DNA of 64,000 nucleotides from Sepiola atlantica (GCA_963556195.1 OY744531.1:102037142-102101141), one strand, 5' to 3'. Shown: positions 1-10,679, numbered from the stretch's first letter. Notes: generated from the letters alone by a model not told the origin. Translations and numbers: made by a program.

Positions 1-232
1 ATCGGACAATGTCTGCTGGGCTTCCTAGTTTCTATTGAAAATAAAGAGAAAACTTTAAAAAAAAACGACAGAAATTTGAATGTAAATAAACATCTTGTGG
101 GCAAAGCTGTTCTACTGTTTCTGAAAATGTGTACTTATATATAATACGATTCTCCCTTTCTTGCTTTTAATTTTCATACATTTCTTGCATTTTACGCAAG
201 AAAATGTGCTAATCATGAAATGTAATGACTCA
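1..232. other. Intronic or flanking AT-rich DNA
   Basis: No exon, RNA gene or repeat is recognised here. The stretch is AT-rich and leads into a U2-headed SINE. Confidence 0.4.
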
Positions 233-441
233 TTTTGGCTAGGAGCAAAGTGTAGTATCTGTTCTGATCCCACACTTTATCTTTTCTGTTCTCGATCAGT
301 GAAGGAGAAATCCTTTTAAACTAAGGCAATTTTTATTTTTGTCAAAATCCAGTGCACCTTTTGGGGAGCTAGATTTTGTCCACATTAAAAGCTAACTTTG
401 TGTCTAACTCTGCTCTCATGGAAAGGTAAGTAAATAGGAAT
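233..441 (+). mobile_element. U2-headed SINE, family A, copy 1
   Basis: The 5' part TTGGCTAGGAGCAAAGTG followed by TAGTATCTGTTCTGAT matches nucleotides about 15-45 of U2 snRNA. The body carries TTTTCTGTTCTCGATCAGTG. The tail is CACATTAAAAGCTAACTTTG then TCTAACTCTGCTCTCATGG and AGGTAAGTAAATAG. The same layout recurs at 13985-14202, 11747-11960 and, truncated, at 17235-17331 and 18064-18211. Confidence 0.72.
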
Positions 442-690
442 ATAGCACATATGTAATGACATAAGACATTTGTTAATCTGTCTGCTAATTACTTTTAGCT
501 TATTAGACCTAGGAATCTGAAATTTGGTACAATAATCTTCTACCTTTACTCTCTCTTCTTTGTTTGATTTTAGCTTTCATCCAGTGGGGCAGACATCCTC
601 AATCTGCTAAGCTGAACTGTTATGGTGTATTTCAGAGGTTTCATTCTCCTAAACTAGTTGCTCTATCAAGGCTTGAGAATCTAGTTTACC

Positions 691-1392
691 GGTACTGTTC
701 CAGATGACGCGCCTAATTTCTGTGACTTCGCGTCGACAACAATTGGGCAGGTCACGGAAGCGCCCGAGAGTTGCCGAGACGAAAACGCCAAGCGTTAATG
801 GAAGGCTTGCAGGCGATACTATAAGATTAATAAATTCAAAGAAAAAATACATAGATAAAAAGATACAAACTGAACAAACTGTAGAGTGGGGGGTCAAATG
901 AACCATTTTCATTCAAATGTGTAGAAAAACATTTTTTTTTTTTTTTTTTTGCGAGGGGGGTAATTTTGTCAATGTTTCTTTTTCATTTGTTTCGCTGTTT
1001 TTCTTTTTTTTCTTCTTGCTAACATAAAACAAAGAAAGAAAGAAAGAAAATGGGTTAGGGTTAGTGTTTAGGGGTTAGGGTCCCCGTTCTTAGCGATAGC
1101 CAAGCCCTGCATTCAAACTGCCAAGCTCTAACTGGAAGACTGGCAGACGCTAATATAAGACAAATAAATTCAAAGAAAAAATACATAGATTAAAATCATT
1201 TAAAAAAAAATTTTTTTTGAAAATAATGTTTTTTTTAGGGGTGGGGGTGTAAAATTTTGTCAATGTTTTTATAAGATAAAAGAAAGAAAAACTGATATTA
1301 TTCCGTCAGCGCTCGGGCGCTTCTGCGACATGCCCGATCGTTGTCGACGCGAAGTCACAGAAATTAGGCGCGTCATCTGGAACAACAGTACC
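691..1392. mobile_element. Foldback (long-TIR) non-autonomous DNA element, copy 1
   Basis: The ends form an inverted repeat of roughly 90-100 bp. The left end starts GGTACTGTTCCAGATGACGC and the right end gives the same sequence on the other strand, with TGTGACTTCGCGTCGACAAC in both arms. Flanks are AGTTTACC (683-690) and AGTCTACC (1393-1400), an 8-bp target duplication with one mismatch. The interior is T/A-rich with no transposase. A sister copy lies at 45436-46136. The 8-bp duplication and GG start could fit Merlin-like or another superfamily; I cannot decide. Confidence 0.8.
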
Positions 1393-1400
1393 AGTCTACC

Positions 1401-2007
1401 CTATTATTTCACCCATAGTTGAGAGAAAAAAGATTCGATTCATAATTTGTTCCAAAGTTATTGGTAACAGTGATGCAATAGCTCTGACAGAAATCCAACA
1501 AAGTCTGTCAAGTCTACAGTAACCCCTCCACCACCGCCATCACTTTCTTTCCATGCAGTAAACATTAAGGGAGTCAGATCTATCTGTTTCTTTTTTCTAA
1601 AGAGATACCACGTGGAGCATAAAACTTGTTGGCACAGTATATTCAGAGTTACATCCCTTGAACCATATTGAAGTTATCTCCCCTGAATTATACTGGCAGC
1701 AAGAGAGAATGAGCTCTCTAATTCCGGAAACCTAAAATATATCTAAATTCGCCCACATGCAAATTTAGAACCAGATATTCTGCCCCTTTCTTTGAGGTGA
1801 ATGAACATGTTCCACTTAGCTTCATGTATTGACATGGTTTTTACGGTCAGATGTCCTATTGACAAGTTGCACTTATTATTCAACCGTGGTTGTTTTAGCC
1901 ATATCAGCATGGCCTCCTTTTCTACTGACCACAGCATTAGTATCAAGAATATTCCCCATAGTTTACATAGTCCATATATTCTCTGTGTTTACCCTGGCAA
2001 TACATGT
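1401..2007. other. Unassigned single-copy-looking DNA
   Basis: No repeat or exon is recognised. It could include 3' untranslated sequence of the possible minus-strand exon at 2008-2357, but there is no direct support. Confidence 0.3.
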
Positions 2008-2357
2008 TTATTTTGAGTGTGTATAGGGTCTTTTAATGTGAATTCTTACATTTGTAATTACATAAGTGTTGCTGTCTACTACTGATGCTTTACTCCCGAT
2101 GAGCTTATGAGTCTGGCCCCTCCCATGCTTCAACGAAAACATAGACAATAAACATAGCAATGGTAAGGAAAATAGTCCCCACAAAAATATTGCAAATAAG
2201 ATGTTGTTTATAATATTAGTTAATAATCTGTTAATGTTGTGTTGAAAAAATGCATTCATTTGTCCAACTTGTATTCCTTCTAATGTTTCAGATTGACATT
2301 CCTGAACTTCTTGTTGGGAAAGTAGCCCAAGCTTCCATTTCACACCTTGATGCTTAC
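2008..2357 (-). CDS. Possible terminal exon of an unidentified minus-strand membrane protein
   Basis: An open stretch of about 116 codons follows a good acceptor on the minus strand (CTCTTTTCTTTGTTTGCAG, ending at 2358). It ends in TAA inside an AATAAA sequence. The product has a polar Gln-rich start (LLSQQEVQECQSETLEG), one strong hydrophobic segment (NNILFAIFLWGLFSLPLLCL), then a basic tail. The region is not part of any repeat I see elsewhere in the window. I do not recognise it. The same junction (CAG|GTAAGC) also reads as a perfect donor, so the exon polarity is uncertain, and chance openness is possible. Confidence 0.28.
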
Positions 2358-2465
2358 CTGCAAACAAAGAAAAGAGGTAATTTTGGATTTTATAGTTTTT
2401 CATGAATTAAATAAAATTCACATGTTGCATATTGACTCAGTTTTTTTTTGGGGGGTGGCATCTTA

Positions 2466-3475
2466 GATATGACAATGATGATGATAGTCTCATGAGGAAA
2501 AAGTAAGAGATATGACAATGATAAGTCTCATGAGGTAATAAGTAAAAGATATGACAATGATAATAGTCTCATGAGGTAAAAAGTAAGAGATATGACAATG
2601 ATAATAGTCTCATGAGGCAAAAAGTAAGAGATATGACAATGATAATAGTCTCATGAGGTAAAAAGTAAGAGATATGACAATGATAATAGTCTCATGAGGT
2701 AATAAGTAAAAGATATGACAATGATAATAGTCTCATGAGGTAAAAAGTAAGAGATATGACAATGATAATAGTCTCATGAGGCAAAAAGTAAGAGATATGA
2801 CAATGATAATAGTCTCATGAATTAAAAAGTAAGAGATATGACAATGATAATAGTCTCATGAGGTAAAAAGTAAGAGATATGACAATGATAATAGTCTCAT
2901 GAGGTAAAAAGTAAGAGATATGACAATAATAAGTCTCATGAGGTAAAAAGTAAGAGATATGACAATGATAATAGTTTCATGAGGTAAAAAGTAAGAGATA
3001 TGACAATGATAATAGTCTCATGAGGTAAAAAGTAAGAGATATGACAATGATAATAGTCTCATGAGGTAAAAAGTAAGAGATATGACAATGATAATAGTCT
3101 CATGAGGTAAAAAGTAAGAGATATGACAATGATAATAGTCTCATGAGGCAAATGGTAAGAGATATGACAATGATAATAGTCTAATAAGGCAAAGAGTAAG
3201 AGATATGACAATGATGATGATAGTCTCATGAGGCAAAGGGTAAGAGATATGACAATGATGATAATAGTCTCATGAGGCAAAGAGTAAGAGATATGACAAT
3301 GATGATAATAGTCTCATGAGGCAAAGAGTAAGAGATATGACAATGATGATAATAGTCTCATAAGGCAAAGAGAAAGAGATATGACAATAATGATAATAGT
3401 TTCATGAGGCAAAAAGTAAGAGATAAGACAATGATGATAATAGTCTCATGAGGCAAAGAGTAAAGAGATAAGAGT
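2466..3475. repeat. 41-bp minisatellite (about 25 units)
   Basis: The unit contains GATATGACAATGATAATAGT then CTCATGAGG(T/C)AAAAAGTAAGA. Units after about 3200 carry an extra GAT triplet (ATGATGATAATAG), so the array has at least two higher-order variants in blocks. Open frames through it are by-products of the period. Confidence 0.95.
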
Positions 3476-4479
3476 TGTTGTTTCTGTTCTGCTGGATGTG
3501 ATTCATGGGTATGTGTCTATCTGTAGTCAGATCATTGTTAATTGCCAATAATTAATGTGAAGATATTTGTATCCAAAATTCATGTTGTTAATTTTATTAT
3601 TTAAGATACATTATTCAGGCAGAGAAAGAGACACACAGTCTACCACTGGTTATTTTTTAGAGTTACATTTTAACATGTGCATTCACCTCGCTTCTAAATG
3701 AATTTTATCTTGCTCTCAGAATGCTAATGGATATTTCCGTTTTGTTTCTTTTGTTCCCATGCTTATCACTTTTTTACTATTAACAACTTACATCCCGTAT
3801 TCGTCATCCTCAAGGCCACCTCAATATATAACGCACCTGTTTTGCAGGTAGTCAGGTGACTCTATGATTGCTGGAGTCAGCAAACAGTGTTCAATTGATA
3901 CCATTGAAGAAAAAGCATGAACCTCCAAACCCCCTCCAGCTATGAGTAAAGATGTTCAATAATTGTTGTTTCAGTATTAAATAAGCAAAAGGGTTGATAT
4001 GCTGTAAAGAAGTGTTTTAGTTCCACTTTATAATCTTAGTATATTTTGTATTTTTGTTGTTCTAATACCAACATTAAATACTTCTGAAATAAGACTCATC
4101 AAAATATGCACAGTTAAAAAAAATCATGAAAAATCTGATTAAAACAAGAATATAACAAAGATATTAAATTAATCTGATACATAGTAATATTTATCATCTT
4201 CATCGCGCAACATTTTAACCAGTATAGTTATGTAACCCGCCGCCAGTCGTCCGAAACACTCCAAAGTGTATCCCACATTGATATTGATGGTCCAAAGTCA
4301 CATGGTAGGCTGCTTAAGACGTGAAGGGGATTCATCGATGACGACCTGATCTTGGTGGATGGCACCGGCGAAATTGTAACAGACAGGAGTAGTTGGAAGT
4401 CATTTACGAAACGTCAAACCTCAGCATGAGACAAGATGACGAAAAATGAAAATAATAATAATTATAATATTGAAGAAAT
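3476..4479. other. Intronic or flanking DNA with two older dispersed repeats
   Basis: 3818-3955 is an inverted relative of 8055-8182: both contain CAGTGTTCAATTGATACCAT or its complement, plus the hairpin ACCTG/CAGGT. 3972-4013 resembles the hairpin tail (AAGGGTTGATATGCTGTAAAG) found on SINEs and a LINE elsewhere. 4205-4440 is an unusually GC-rich block with no recognisable product. Confidence 0.4.
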
Positions 4480-4610
4480 ATCGGTGTAAAATGTAAAGTA
4501 AAAATAACAACTTTATTACCTGAAAACCTCACGGCCTTTAATCTTCAATGTTCATCGACTTGGCGATGGCTTGCCATAATAGAAAAACTGAAGGAAATTT
4601 TGTGGAGACT
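4480..4610. repeat. Dispersed repeat, copy 1 of a pair
   Basis: AACAACTTTATTACCTGAAA and GGCTTGCCATAATAGAAAAA and GGAAATTTTGTGGAGACT recur with small changes at 5135-5255. The family is not identified. Confidence 0.6.
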
Positions 4611-4854
4611 TTTTAAAAAAAATTTAATTTTCAAAGATCAGTGTTCTCAGCTTTTTAGTGGAATTATGCCTTTTTTGTAATTAAAGAAAAATCGAATTTC
4701 TACTTCAATCTTTTTTTTTTTTTTAAATAAGAAAAGGCTGATTTTTGCCTTGGCTCAATTTTATTTCTCTTTCTCCCTTTCTCTTGTTTTATCTTTCTTT
4801 CTTTTTTCCTGTTTTTTTCTATCTTCCTCTCCTTCTAGTCTCGGCTTGTCTTAC

Positions 4855-5030
4855 TCTCCTTCCTCCTCCCTCTGTAAATGTTAATTTTGCCATATATCAA
4901 AAGATTCATTATGGAGAGGATAAGGGAGGTAGAAGACTTTCATTACTTCCTGTTTCCTCCCACATGCGCACTTGTGGTCTTTCTTTTAATGGTTTTGTTT
5001 TCTTGTTTATTTCTTGGAGCAAACATATTT
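4855..5030. repeat. Dispersed repeat related to 10870-11040
   Basis: The shared segments include GATGTTAATTTTGCCATA-like sequence, a G-rich AGGGAGGTAGAAGACTTT-type block and CACATGCGCACTTGTGGTCT. The copy at 10870-11040 is diverged. The family is unknown. Confidence 0.45.
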
Positions 5031-5134
5031 TTAAAGTTTGAAACTTTTATTACACACAACAAAATTTTCACACGCAAAATAAACTTTGTACATTCTTATG
5101 GAATTTAATGAGTTAAAGTTGATTGTATCTGGTA

Positions 5135-5255
5135 TTAAACGTAAAGAAAAATAACAGCTTTATTACCAGAAAACCTCTCGGTCTTCAGTCTTCATTGATT
5201 GCCTGGTCGGCCATGGCTTGTCATAATAGAAGAACCGAAGGAAATTTTGAGGAGA
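5135..5255. repeat. Dispersed repeat, copy 2 of a pair
   Basis: Copy of the element at 4480-4610, here with AACAGCTTTATTACCAGAAA and CATGGCTTGTCATAATAGAA. It ends about 150 bp before SNX14 exon 1. Confidence 0.6.
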
Positions 5256-5404
5256 CTAACAAATTTTTTTTTTTTAATTTGCAAACATATTCCTAGTAAA
5301 TTTTTTTCAATAAATTATTTCATACCATTATTTGTTTCTATTATCATTGTGTTTTTTTATTTTTTTTAATTTTTTTAAAGAAATATTTTCTTTTCTTATT
5401 GCAG

Positions 5405-5561
5405 TCCCTGTTGGAACAGACCTGCAACATGCAACCCTCGAGTATCTTGGGCCGAACTTGCATGTTGCCATGCAGAGTAGAAAAATGGAACTTGAATATC
5501 TTCGACGCCTTGTAGAGAGTTTATTTCCCTACATTTTGCAACCAAATTCCTTGCACTCATG
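5405..5561 (+). CDS. SNX14: SNX14 orthologue, exon 1 of those in window (PXA domain, C-terminal half)
   Basis: SNX14 is a membrane-anchored sorting nexin of the endoplasmic reticulum and late endosome/lysosome contacts, involved in lipid homeostasis and autophagy (known from vertebrates). This 157-bp exon follows a pyrimidine-rich tract ending in AG (5403-5404) and ends at a GT donor (5562). It supplies 2 nt, 51 codons and 2 nt. The segments [20 protein letters not shown] and [10 protein letters not shown] align with the vertebrate SNX14 PXA segment around EEYGPELHVALRSRRDEL and ELLFPYILPP, from my recall of the family. All eight exons keep one reading frame across matching intron phases (2, 0, 0, 0, 1, 1, 2, 0), which is strong evidence for a live gene. 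Upstream exons with the transmembrane N-terminus are not visible here. SNX13, SNX19 and SNX25 are relatives, but the linker and RGS exons fit SNX14 best. Confidence 0.9.
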
Positions 5562-6004
5562 GTAAAACATTTCTTCAGCATTTTTGTCTCTCTCCTCGTA
5601 CAAGGAGTTTTGTATTAGCATTGCACTTAATTGCAGGTGATTCCGTTCTCTTTTGTGAATCGCTCCCTTTGTTTGCGCTGATCATTCACAAGCCTGACTA
5701 GGGCATTTGATTCCAATTTTGTGCAGTTCATTAACGGAGGATAACATCGGTCAATAAAAAAATCCAGGAAGAACAGACAGAAAAGCAAAATATTCCAATA
5801 ACTCGTTTATTCTCAATGGATTTTGTTCGCAAAGAGATGAGAAACTTGAAGAGGGCATTCGCCGGTGTGATCGCCTCAGGCCATACTTAAGAGGGAATGC
5901 TTCAGGCCAAATTTGAAGGGAGAGTGTAGGGAGTTGAGGGGAAATTTCGAGTAAACACATTGATTCAACGGTAGCATTCATACAAGTGAATTAAATTAGG
6001 TCTC
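5562..6004. other. Start of SNX14 intron (exon 1 to 2)
   Basis: Nothing recognised beyond the donor. Confidence 0.4.
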
Positions 6005-6650
6005 TGGTGATACCAGATCAGGCTGCCCTGTGGCTCCCTGAGACGAAATTCACCTACATTGACGTTTTTTTTTTTTTTTTGTAAAACTTAATTATGTTCT
6101 ACAAAACCAAAAACAAAATCAACAGCCCCTCTCCCTTTCTCCCTCCCCTTTTTTATTTTATTTTTAGAACTTGAAGCATAAATCTCTTACTATAATGACC
6201 GGATTCGGCATTAAATAACCCAAAAAGGGTTGATATGCCGTAAAACAAAACTACCAAACCAAAAACGATGATTAAACATTTGAAGATATAAAGAACTTGA
6301 AGCATAAATCTTTTACTATAATGACCAGATTCGGCATTAAATAACCCAAAAAGGGTTGATATGCCGTAGAACAAAACTACCAAACCAAAAACGATGATTA
6401 AACATTTGAAGATATAAAGAACTTGAAGCATAAAAACTTTTACTATAATGACCAGATTCGGCATTAAATAACCCAAAAAGGGTTGATATGCCGTAAAACA
6501 AAACTACCAAACCAAAAACGATGATTAAACATTTGAAGATATAAAGAACTTGAAGCATAAAAACTTTTACTATAATGACCAGATTCGGCATTAAATAACC
6601 CCAAAAAGGGTTGATATGCCGTAAAACAAAACTACCAAACCAAACCAAAT
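6005..6650 (+). mobile_element. Hairpin-tailed SINE (family C) with fourfold amplified tail
   Basis: The head CCAGATCAGGCTGCC and the middle TTATGTTCTACAAAACC match elements at 57190-57500 and 63298-63625. The roughly 125-bp tail unit is present four times in tandem (6165-6650). Each unit contains TTCGGCATTAAATAACCC then AAAAAGGGTTGATATGCCGT, a stem formed by CGGCAT and ATGCCG with a CCC/GGG inner part. The element at 36090-36565 ties this tail to a LINE. Confidence 0.7.
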
Positions 6651-6734
6651 TAGGTCTAGGAAAAGTTTCTCAAATAATGAGATACTTATTAAATATAATT
6701 ACGGTAAAAGGGATTAAAAAAAAGAAACGATAGT

Positions 6735-6866
6735 CTGATTTTTGATTTAAGAGTGTAAGATCGACACCTATCGGATAGGACTAGATAATACATTTGATCT
6801 CAAGGCAAAATGCTGAGAAGAACAGATACTACACTTTGATCTGGGCCAAAAGGTCGAGAAAGCTCA
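6735..6866 (-). pseudogene. U2 snRNA-derived sequence (retropseudogene or SINE head)
   Basis: The minus strand reads GCTTTCTCGACCTTTTGGCC then AGATCAAAGTGTAGTATCTG and TTCTTCTCAGC, and later CCTATCCGATAGG. U2 begins ATCGCTTCTCGGCCTTTTGG CTAAGATCAAGTGTAGTATC. This is the longest U2-like stretch in the window. It shares with the SINEs an extra A (ATCAAAG for ATCAAG). It lies immediately 3' of a truncated family B SINE tail on the same strand, as if a U2 cDNA was joined to or inserted at a SINE tail. Confidence 0.7.
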
Positions 6867-6867
6867 A

Positions 6868-6965
6868 GTTATTTATCTACCTCCCACAGCGGTAAGATGT
6901 GACACAAGGTCAGGAAAGTGGGATTTGAAAAGCCAGCGCCCGAGAAGGTGAGCACTCCGGATTTT
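6868..6965 (-). mobile_element. U2-headed SINE family B, 5'-truncated fragment
   Basis: The + strand has TTATCTACCTCCCACAGCGG then TAAGATGTGACACAAGGTC and GAAAGTGGGATTTGA, the same tail region as 53339-53525 and the complement of 42850-42926. Confidence 0.7.
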
Positions 6966-7629
6966 GTTTCAAAAGAGATGAGAAAATACACTTAACAGAA
7001 ACTTCTCTAAGCATTTTACACCCATCCTTCCAAGACTGGACTTTCCGTCAAACGTCTGTGCTGCTGTAGCATTATTCAGATGCGGGTGTGTACAAGTAAG
7101 AAAGTGGAAAATTTCATTAGAGGTTTAGAGTTTAGAATTAGGACGATGTGACAGGATATGACGTCATGGGAGGAAGTACATAGCAGAAAAACAAGAGAGT
7201 TTCTGCCTTTGCTAATTTCACATCGAAGTGATCAGACGTGGGTTTTGAGTCTTCCTCAACCCTATGGGGTTTGGAAGGGGAATATGCAATTTATCTTGAT
7301 GTACTTGCTGCAAAATACTATAAAAAGTAAATCAAATCCCAGAGCCATTAATGGAGTTATTTGATGTTCTTTTTAATGGTTTCTATTACTGCAGTCATCA
7401 AGAGAAGGAGGAAAAAATGTTCAACATATCTACAACTAGCACATCACCACTGCGACCATTTTTACAACTGGACATCCCCAATTACTTTAGAGAGATAAAC
7501 AGCTGTCTCTGTCAACCAAAAAAATCTGTGAAGATCAAAGAATACGCCCAAGCTATGCTAAACTGCTTTCAAATAAAAACTAAAAGTCAGTCATGAAGGA
7601 GATTGTATAGAGTATGGATTTGTGTCTAG
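6966..7629. other. SNX14 intron, no feature recognised
   Basis: Short open frames (for example near 7158-7596) show no recognisable domain. Confidence 0.3.
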
Positions 7630-8450
7630 TGATGACAATATTCCAGAAAATTGTCACCGTACACTGCTCTTAAAAAATTTCATCAACAAATAATACCTCA
7701 GTTATATTCAGGGTGACCCACTCCCCCAAGAAATTGCTACCCACAATCCTTTCTGCAATCCAACCATATTTGGTACAAATCAACTTCATTCTATGCTTGA
7801 CTTGTCCACCAAGTTTCAGTCATGAATGCCCAACAGTCTTTGTTTTATAGTAGTTCAATGATAAGCACACCTGGATACGGTGTGCAAAATGGTCAATAAC
7901 CGTGAAACATCCCTATCTTGGCACTGTGCTGATTTTGGCTGTGATGATCTTCAGTTCAGGAATAGTCTATGAATTATTTTGATGGAGATTATCTTTGGGA
8001 TAACCCCAGACATAAAAATCTGGGTGAGGGTTAAGGTCCGTTATTAAAACAACACTTACTCATAGCTGGAGAGGATTTGGATGTTCATGCTTTTTCTTCA
8101 ATGGTATCAATTGAACACTATTCCACTGACTCCAGCAATGATAAGTTTACCTGAGTACCTGCAAAACAGGTGTGTTATTCCGTATCACTTACTGATGAGA
8201 CAATCATCACTGTGTCCCCATCATATCATTGAGCGTCGATAAAACAAGGACTGTTGAACATTCATGACTGGAACTTGGTGGACAAGTTAGGCATAAACTG
8301 AAGTTTATTTGTACTAAATATGGTTGGATTGTGGTGAGCAATTTCTTGAGGGAGTAGGTCACCCTGAATATAACTGAGGTATTATTTGTTGATATAATTT
8401 TTTAAGAGCAGTTTGTGGTGACAATTTTCTGGAATATTGTCATCGCTAGA
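7630..8450 (-). mobile_element. Decayed mariner-like element with roughly 230-bp inverted arms
   Basis: The arms 7630-7880 and 8205-8447 are inverted copies; the left starts GTGATGACAATATTCCAGAA and the right ends in its complement. The inner minus-strand sequence (about 7900-8035) gives, through stops, PDFYVWGYPKDNLHQNN then TIPELK. That resembles the DFxLWGxLKDxVY...IxELK segment of mariner/Tc1 transposases just past the last catalytic Asp. A second copy is at 17568-18300. A roughly 130-bp insert at 8055-8182, flanked by CACTTACT on both sides, is a separate nested element. Confidence 0.65.
8055..8182. mobile_element. Short nested insertion in the mariner-like remnant
   Basis: It is absent from the sister copy at 17568-18300. 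CACTTACT occurs just before and just after it, suggesting a target duplication. An inverted relative is at 3818-3955. It contains the hairpin ACCTGCAAAACAGGT. No coding capacity. Confidence 0.55.
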
Positions 8451-9760
8451 TCGCTTAACAAACTTAAACTTTGACGGACAAATGCACCAAGGACTACAAG
8501 TCTTCTACGAACATCGGTTGTCGCAGTGGTGAGTGAGCTTACAATGGAAACTGACTGAAATTGAGCGTCAGGCTAGTTGCAGAACTGACTGAATAGATGT
8601 AGCTCTAAGAACTTCATACTTTCCTCTTCCTCTCTCGGACACTGTCCTACGTTCTTCCACCTATACCAAACGGTATAGGTAACTTTATGAATAAACCCTT
8701 GTCTTTGTTGTTATGAAGAGGTTTTATTATTTCATTTCGTGTCTTAAATATAAGATTGGGACAACGTTCCCTTCTTTACAACAGTTCCTAACCCTAACCC
8801 GAACCTAGTCGGTAGATTAGAAAAAATTGGCAAGAAAGAAACTTATAAAAAACATAAAGAAAAACATTATAAAAAGAACATTTTAAAAATTGTTTGCTAT
8901 CAGTTAACCGTAACCTAACCCAAAATGTGATGTAGTGAGAAAGTTTTACGAAGATGCTGCTCGTATTTTGGTTTGTGGATTTTCACTTCATCGTACCCAA
9001 GTTACCCAATATAGTTAGTTACCCAACAACCAAAAGCTGCACGTCTCCCAGCAACACCGCTTTGAACAAAAACTCCTGTTGTCGCTAAATCTCTCTTTCT
9101 CGCTCTCTCGACCAAATTCTCTGGACGTTACAGAATTTCTAGGTTTTGGCGAATCATCCACCTTATTTGGCGCTACAAATGTTCAAATCAGCCTCATAGC
9201 ATCTAACATTTTGTTTGAGGCTTTTATGTACAGCACAGAGGATTCTTGGTCGTTCACTTTGGGGGGAGGGAGATCTGCTTTGCCCATTACATGTCATCGA
9301 TTGGTCAGCAAAAAAAAATCATTTGCATAACTAGACACGGCTCACTTCATAGTCCTGGATGTCTGTCTACAACCACTTGTTTGTGATAGCCACTCTCCCT
9401 TTTCCACCGCAGACACAGCACATAAGTCATGGCTGGATGTCATCACTGTGGGCAGTGAGCAATTCATTGTTCATATCAGCTCCACTACAACTGTTACGTT
9501 TCAATCTTGGGTCATACATGCAGAAAATCAAGTTGTCGTCATTATTACAAAAACACATGAAAACTCCTACCTCGGTCGTTGCATGTTTTCCTTGTACGCA
9601 TCCTTTCTGTGATCCTTCTTGACCGGAGGAACGCCATCTGAAAATAAGTTCTTTGATACCTTGAAAAAAGGGCTCAGTCAAAACTGTTGGAAGACAGAGG
9701 AGGTTTATTCGCCTTGATCTTCGTTCTAAATCGCTGACCAGTGTGGTGGGGGACACAGAG
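8451..9760. other. SNX14 intron with unassigned open stretches
   Basis: Open frames on both strands at 9079-9330 and 9359-9756 have no motif I recognise. 8680-8790 has AATAAACC followed by a GT-rich tract, resembling an LTR polyadenylation region, but I could not find a partner LTR. Confidence 0.3.
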
Positions 9761-9939
9761 AGAGAGATTGATACTGTTTAATCGTATCTTATCAGCGCAT
9801 TTTTAAAAAACCGCATGTTCATGCTTCTAGTGCTTCCAAGGAACTGCTGACTAATCTCGCTCACTCTCTCTTTGAGCCATGTGACGTCAAATCCGTTTCT
9901 ATCAATTCCAACAGCCGAGTAAAAGCTAACCTCGAGTTC

Positions 9940-10245
9940 AGCAAGTCGAGACTGACTGAAATTTAATTTCCTGTTATTTTTAACCCTTACCCTAAACCTA
10001 ACTCTACTGCTAACCTTAACCCTAACCCCCACTTTGACCCTAACACTAGAACTAACGACGGGGTCAAAGTCAGCGTGGGTTCCAATATAAAAAAGCACCA
10101 ATAATTGTATGTTTAGATTATTAAACCGGTTTTTGGAAGGGTTTTTTTTTTTACCTTTTTAAAAAAAATTTTTATTTTGTTGTAAAACTAACCTCAAGTT
10201 CAGCAAGTCGAGACCGACTGAACTTTAATTTCCTGTTTTTTTTTT
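9940..10245. repeat. Duplicated segment with telomere-like CCTAACCC tracts
   Basis: TTCAGCAAGTCGAGACTGAC at 9937-9958 recurs at 10199-10220. Between them are irregular CTAACCTTAACCCTAACCCC tracts. This looks like a local duplication rather than a telomere. Confidence 0.5.
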
Positions 10246-10603
10246 CAACTAATCAATTTATATACTAGTGATTTTACTCACCTAATATTTAACTAAACAG
10301 CTGAAGTTTATAGTTTTCACAAATGTTTCATTTCTTGTACTATTGTCTTCATGTCTTCATTATACTACAAAAAATTAAATAAGCATAAACCGTTTTAATC
10401 TCAATGAATAAGTGGAAAAAAACTTTTGCATTTATTTATTTAGATAATATTAAAAACCATAGCAAGTTTCATTGTCCACGTGAAACGCCTAAATGAAAAT
10501 TGGCTGGAAAAATATAGTCGCCATCTTTATAAACATTAATGAATATGCATCATAATATTCTGTTTATTATTATTATTTATGTTTCTTTTTTTTTTCCTGC
10601 CAG

Positions 10604-10679
10604 GTGCATGTGTTCATTAGTCCGTGAAGTTGGCGCAGGTTCTCTTTTGCAGCTGGCTATGGATACGCTTGCTGATCCC
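10604..10679 (+). CDS. SNX14: SNX14 orthologue, exon 2 (end of PXA domain)
   Basis: The acceptor is a long T tract ending in CCAG (to 10603). The donor is G|GTAAGT-like at 10680. The first base completes the Trp/Arg-position codon left open by the previous exon, and 25 codons follow, ending in LADP. The segment LVREVGAGSLLQLAMDTLAD corresponds to LIREILSGSVFLPSLDFLAD in vertebrate SNX14. This is the PXA C-terminal helix pair. The exon ends in phase 0. Confidence 0.88.

Noticed and set aside
4745..5108. Overlapping open frames upstream of SNX14 exon 1 with hydrophobic content
   Set aside because: T-rich composition gives Phe/Leu runs. Part of the sequence recurs as a dispersed repeat at 10870-11040, so it is not an N-terminal SNX14 exon.
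8451..8800. Possible solo LTR with AATAAA and GT-rich region
   Set aside because: No second LTR, no clear TG...CA ends and no target duplication could be found.
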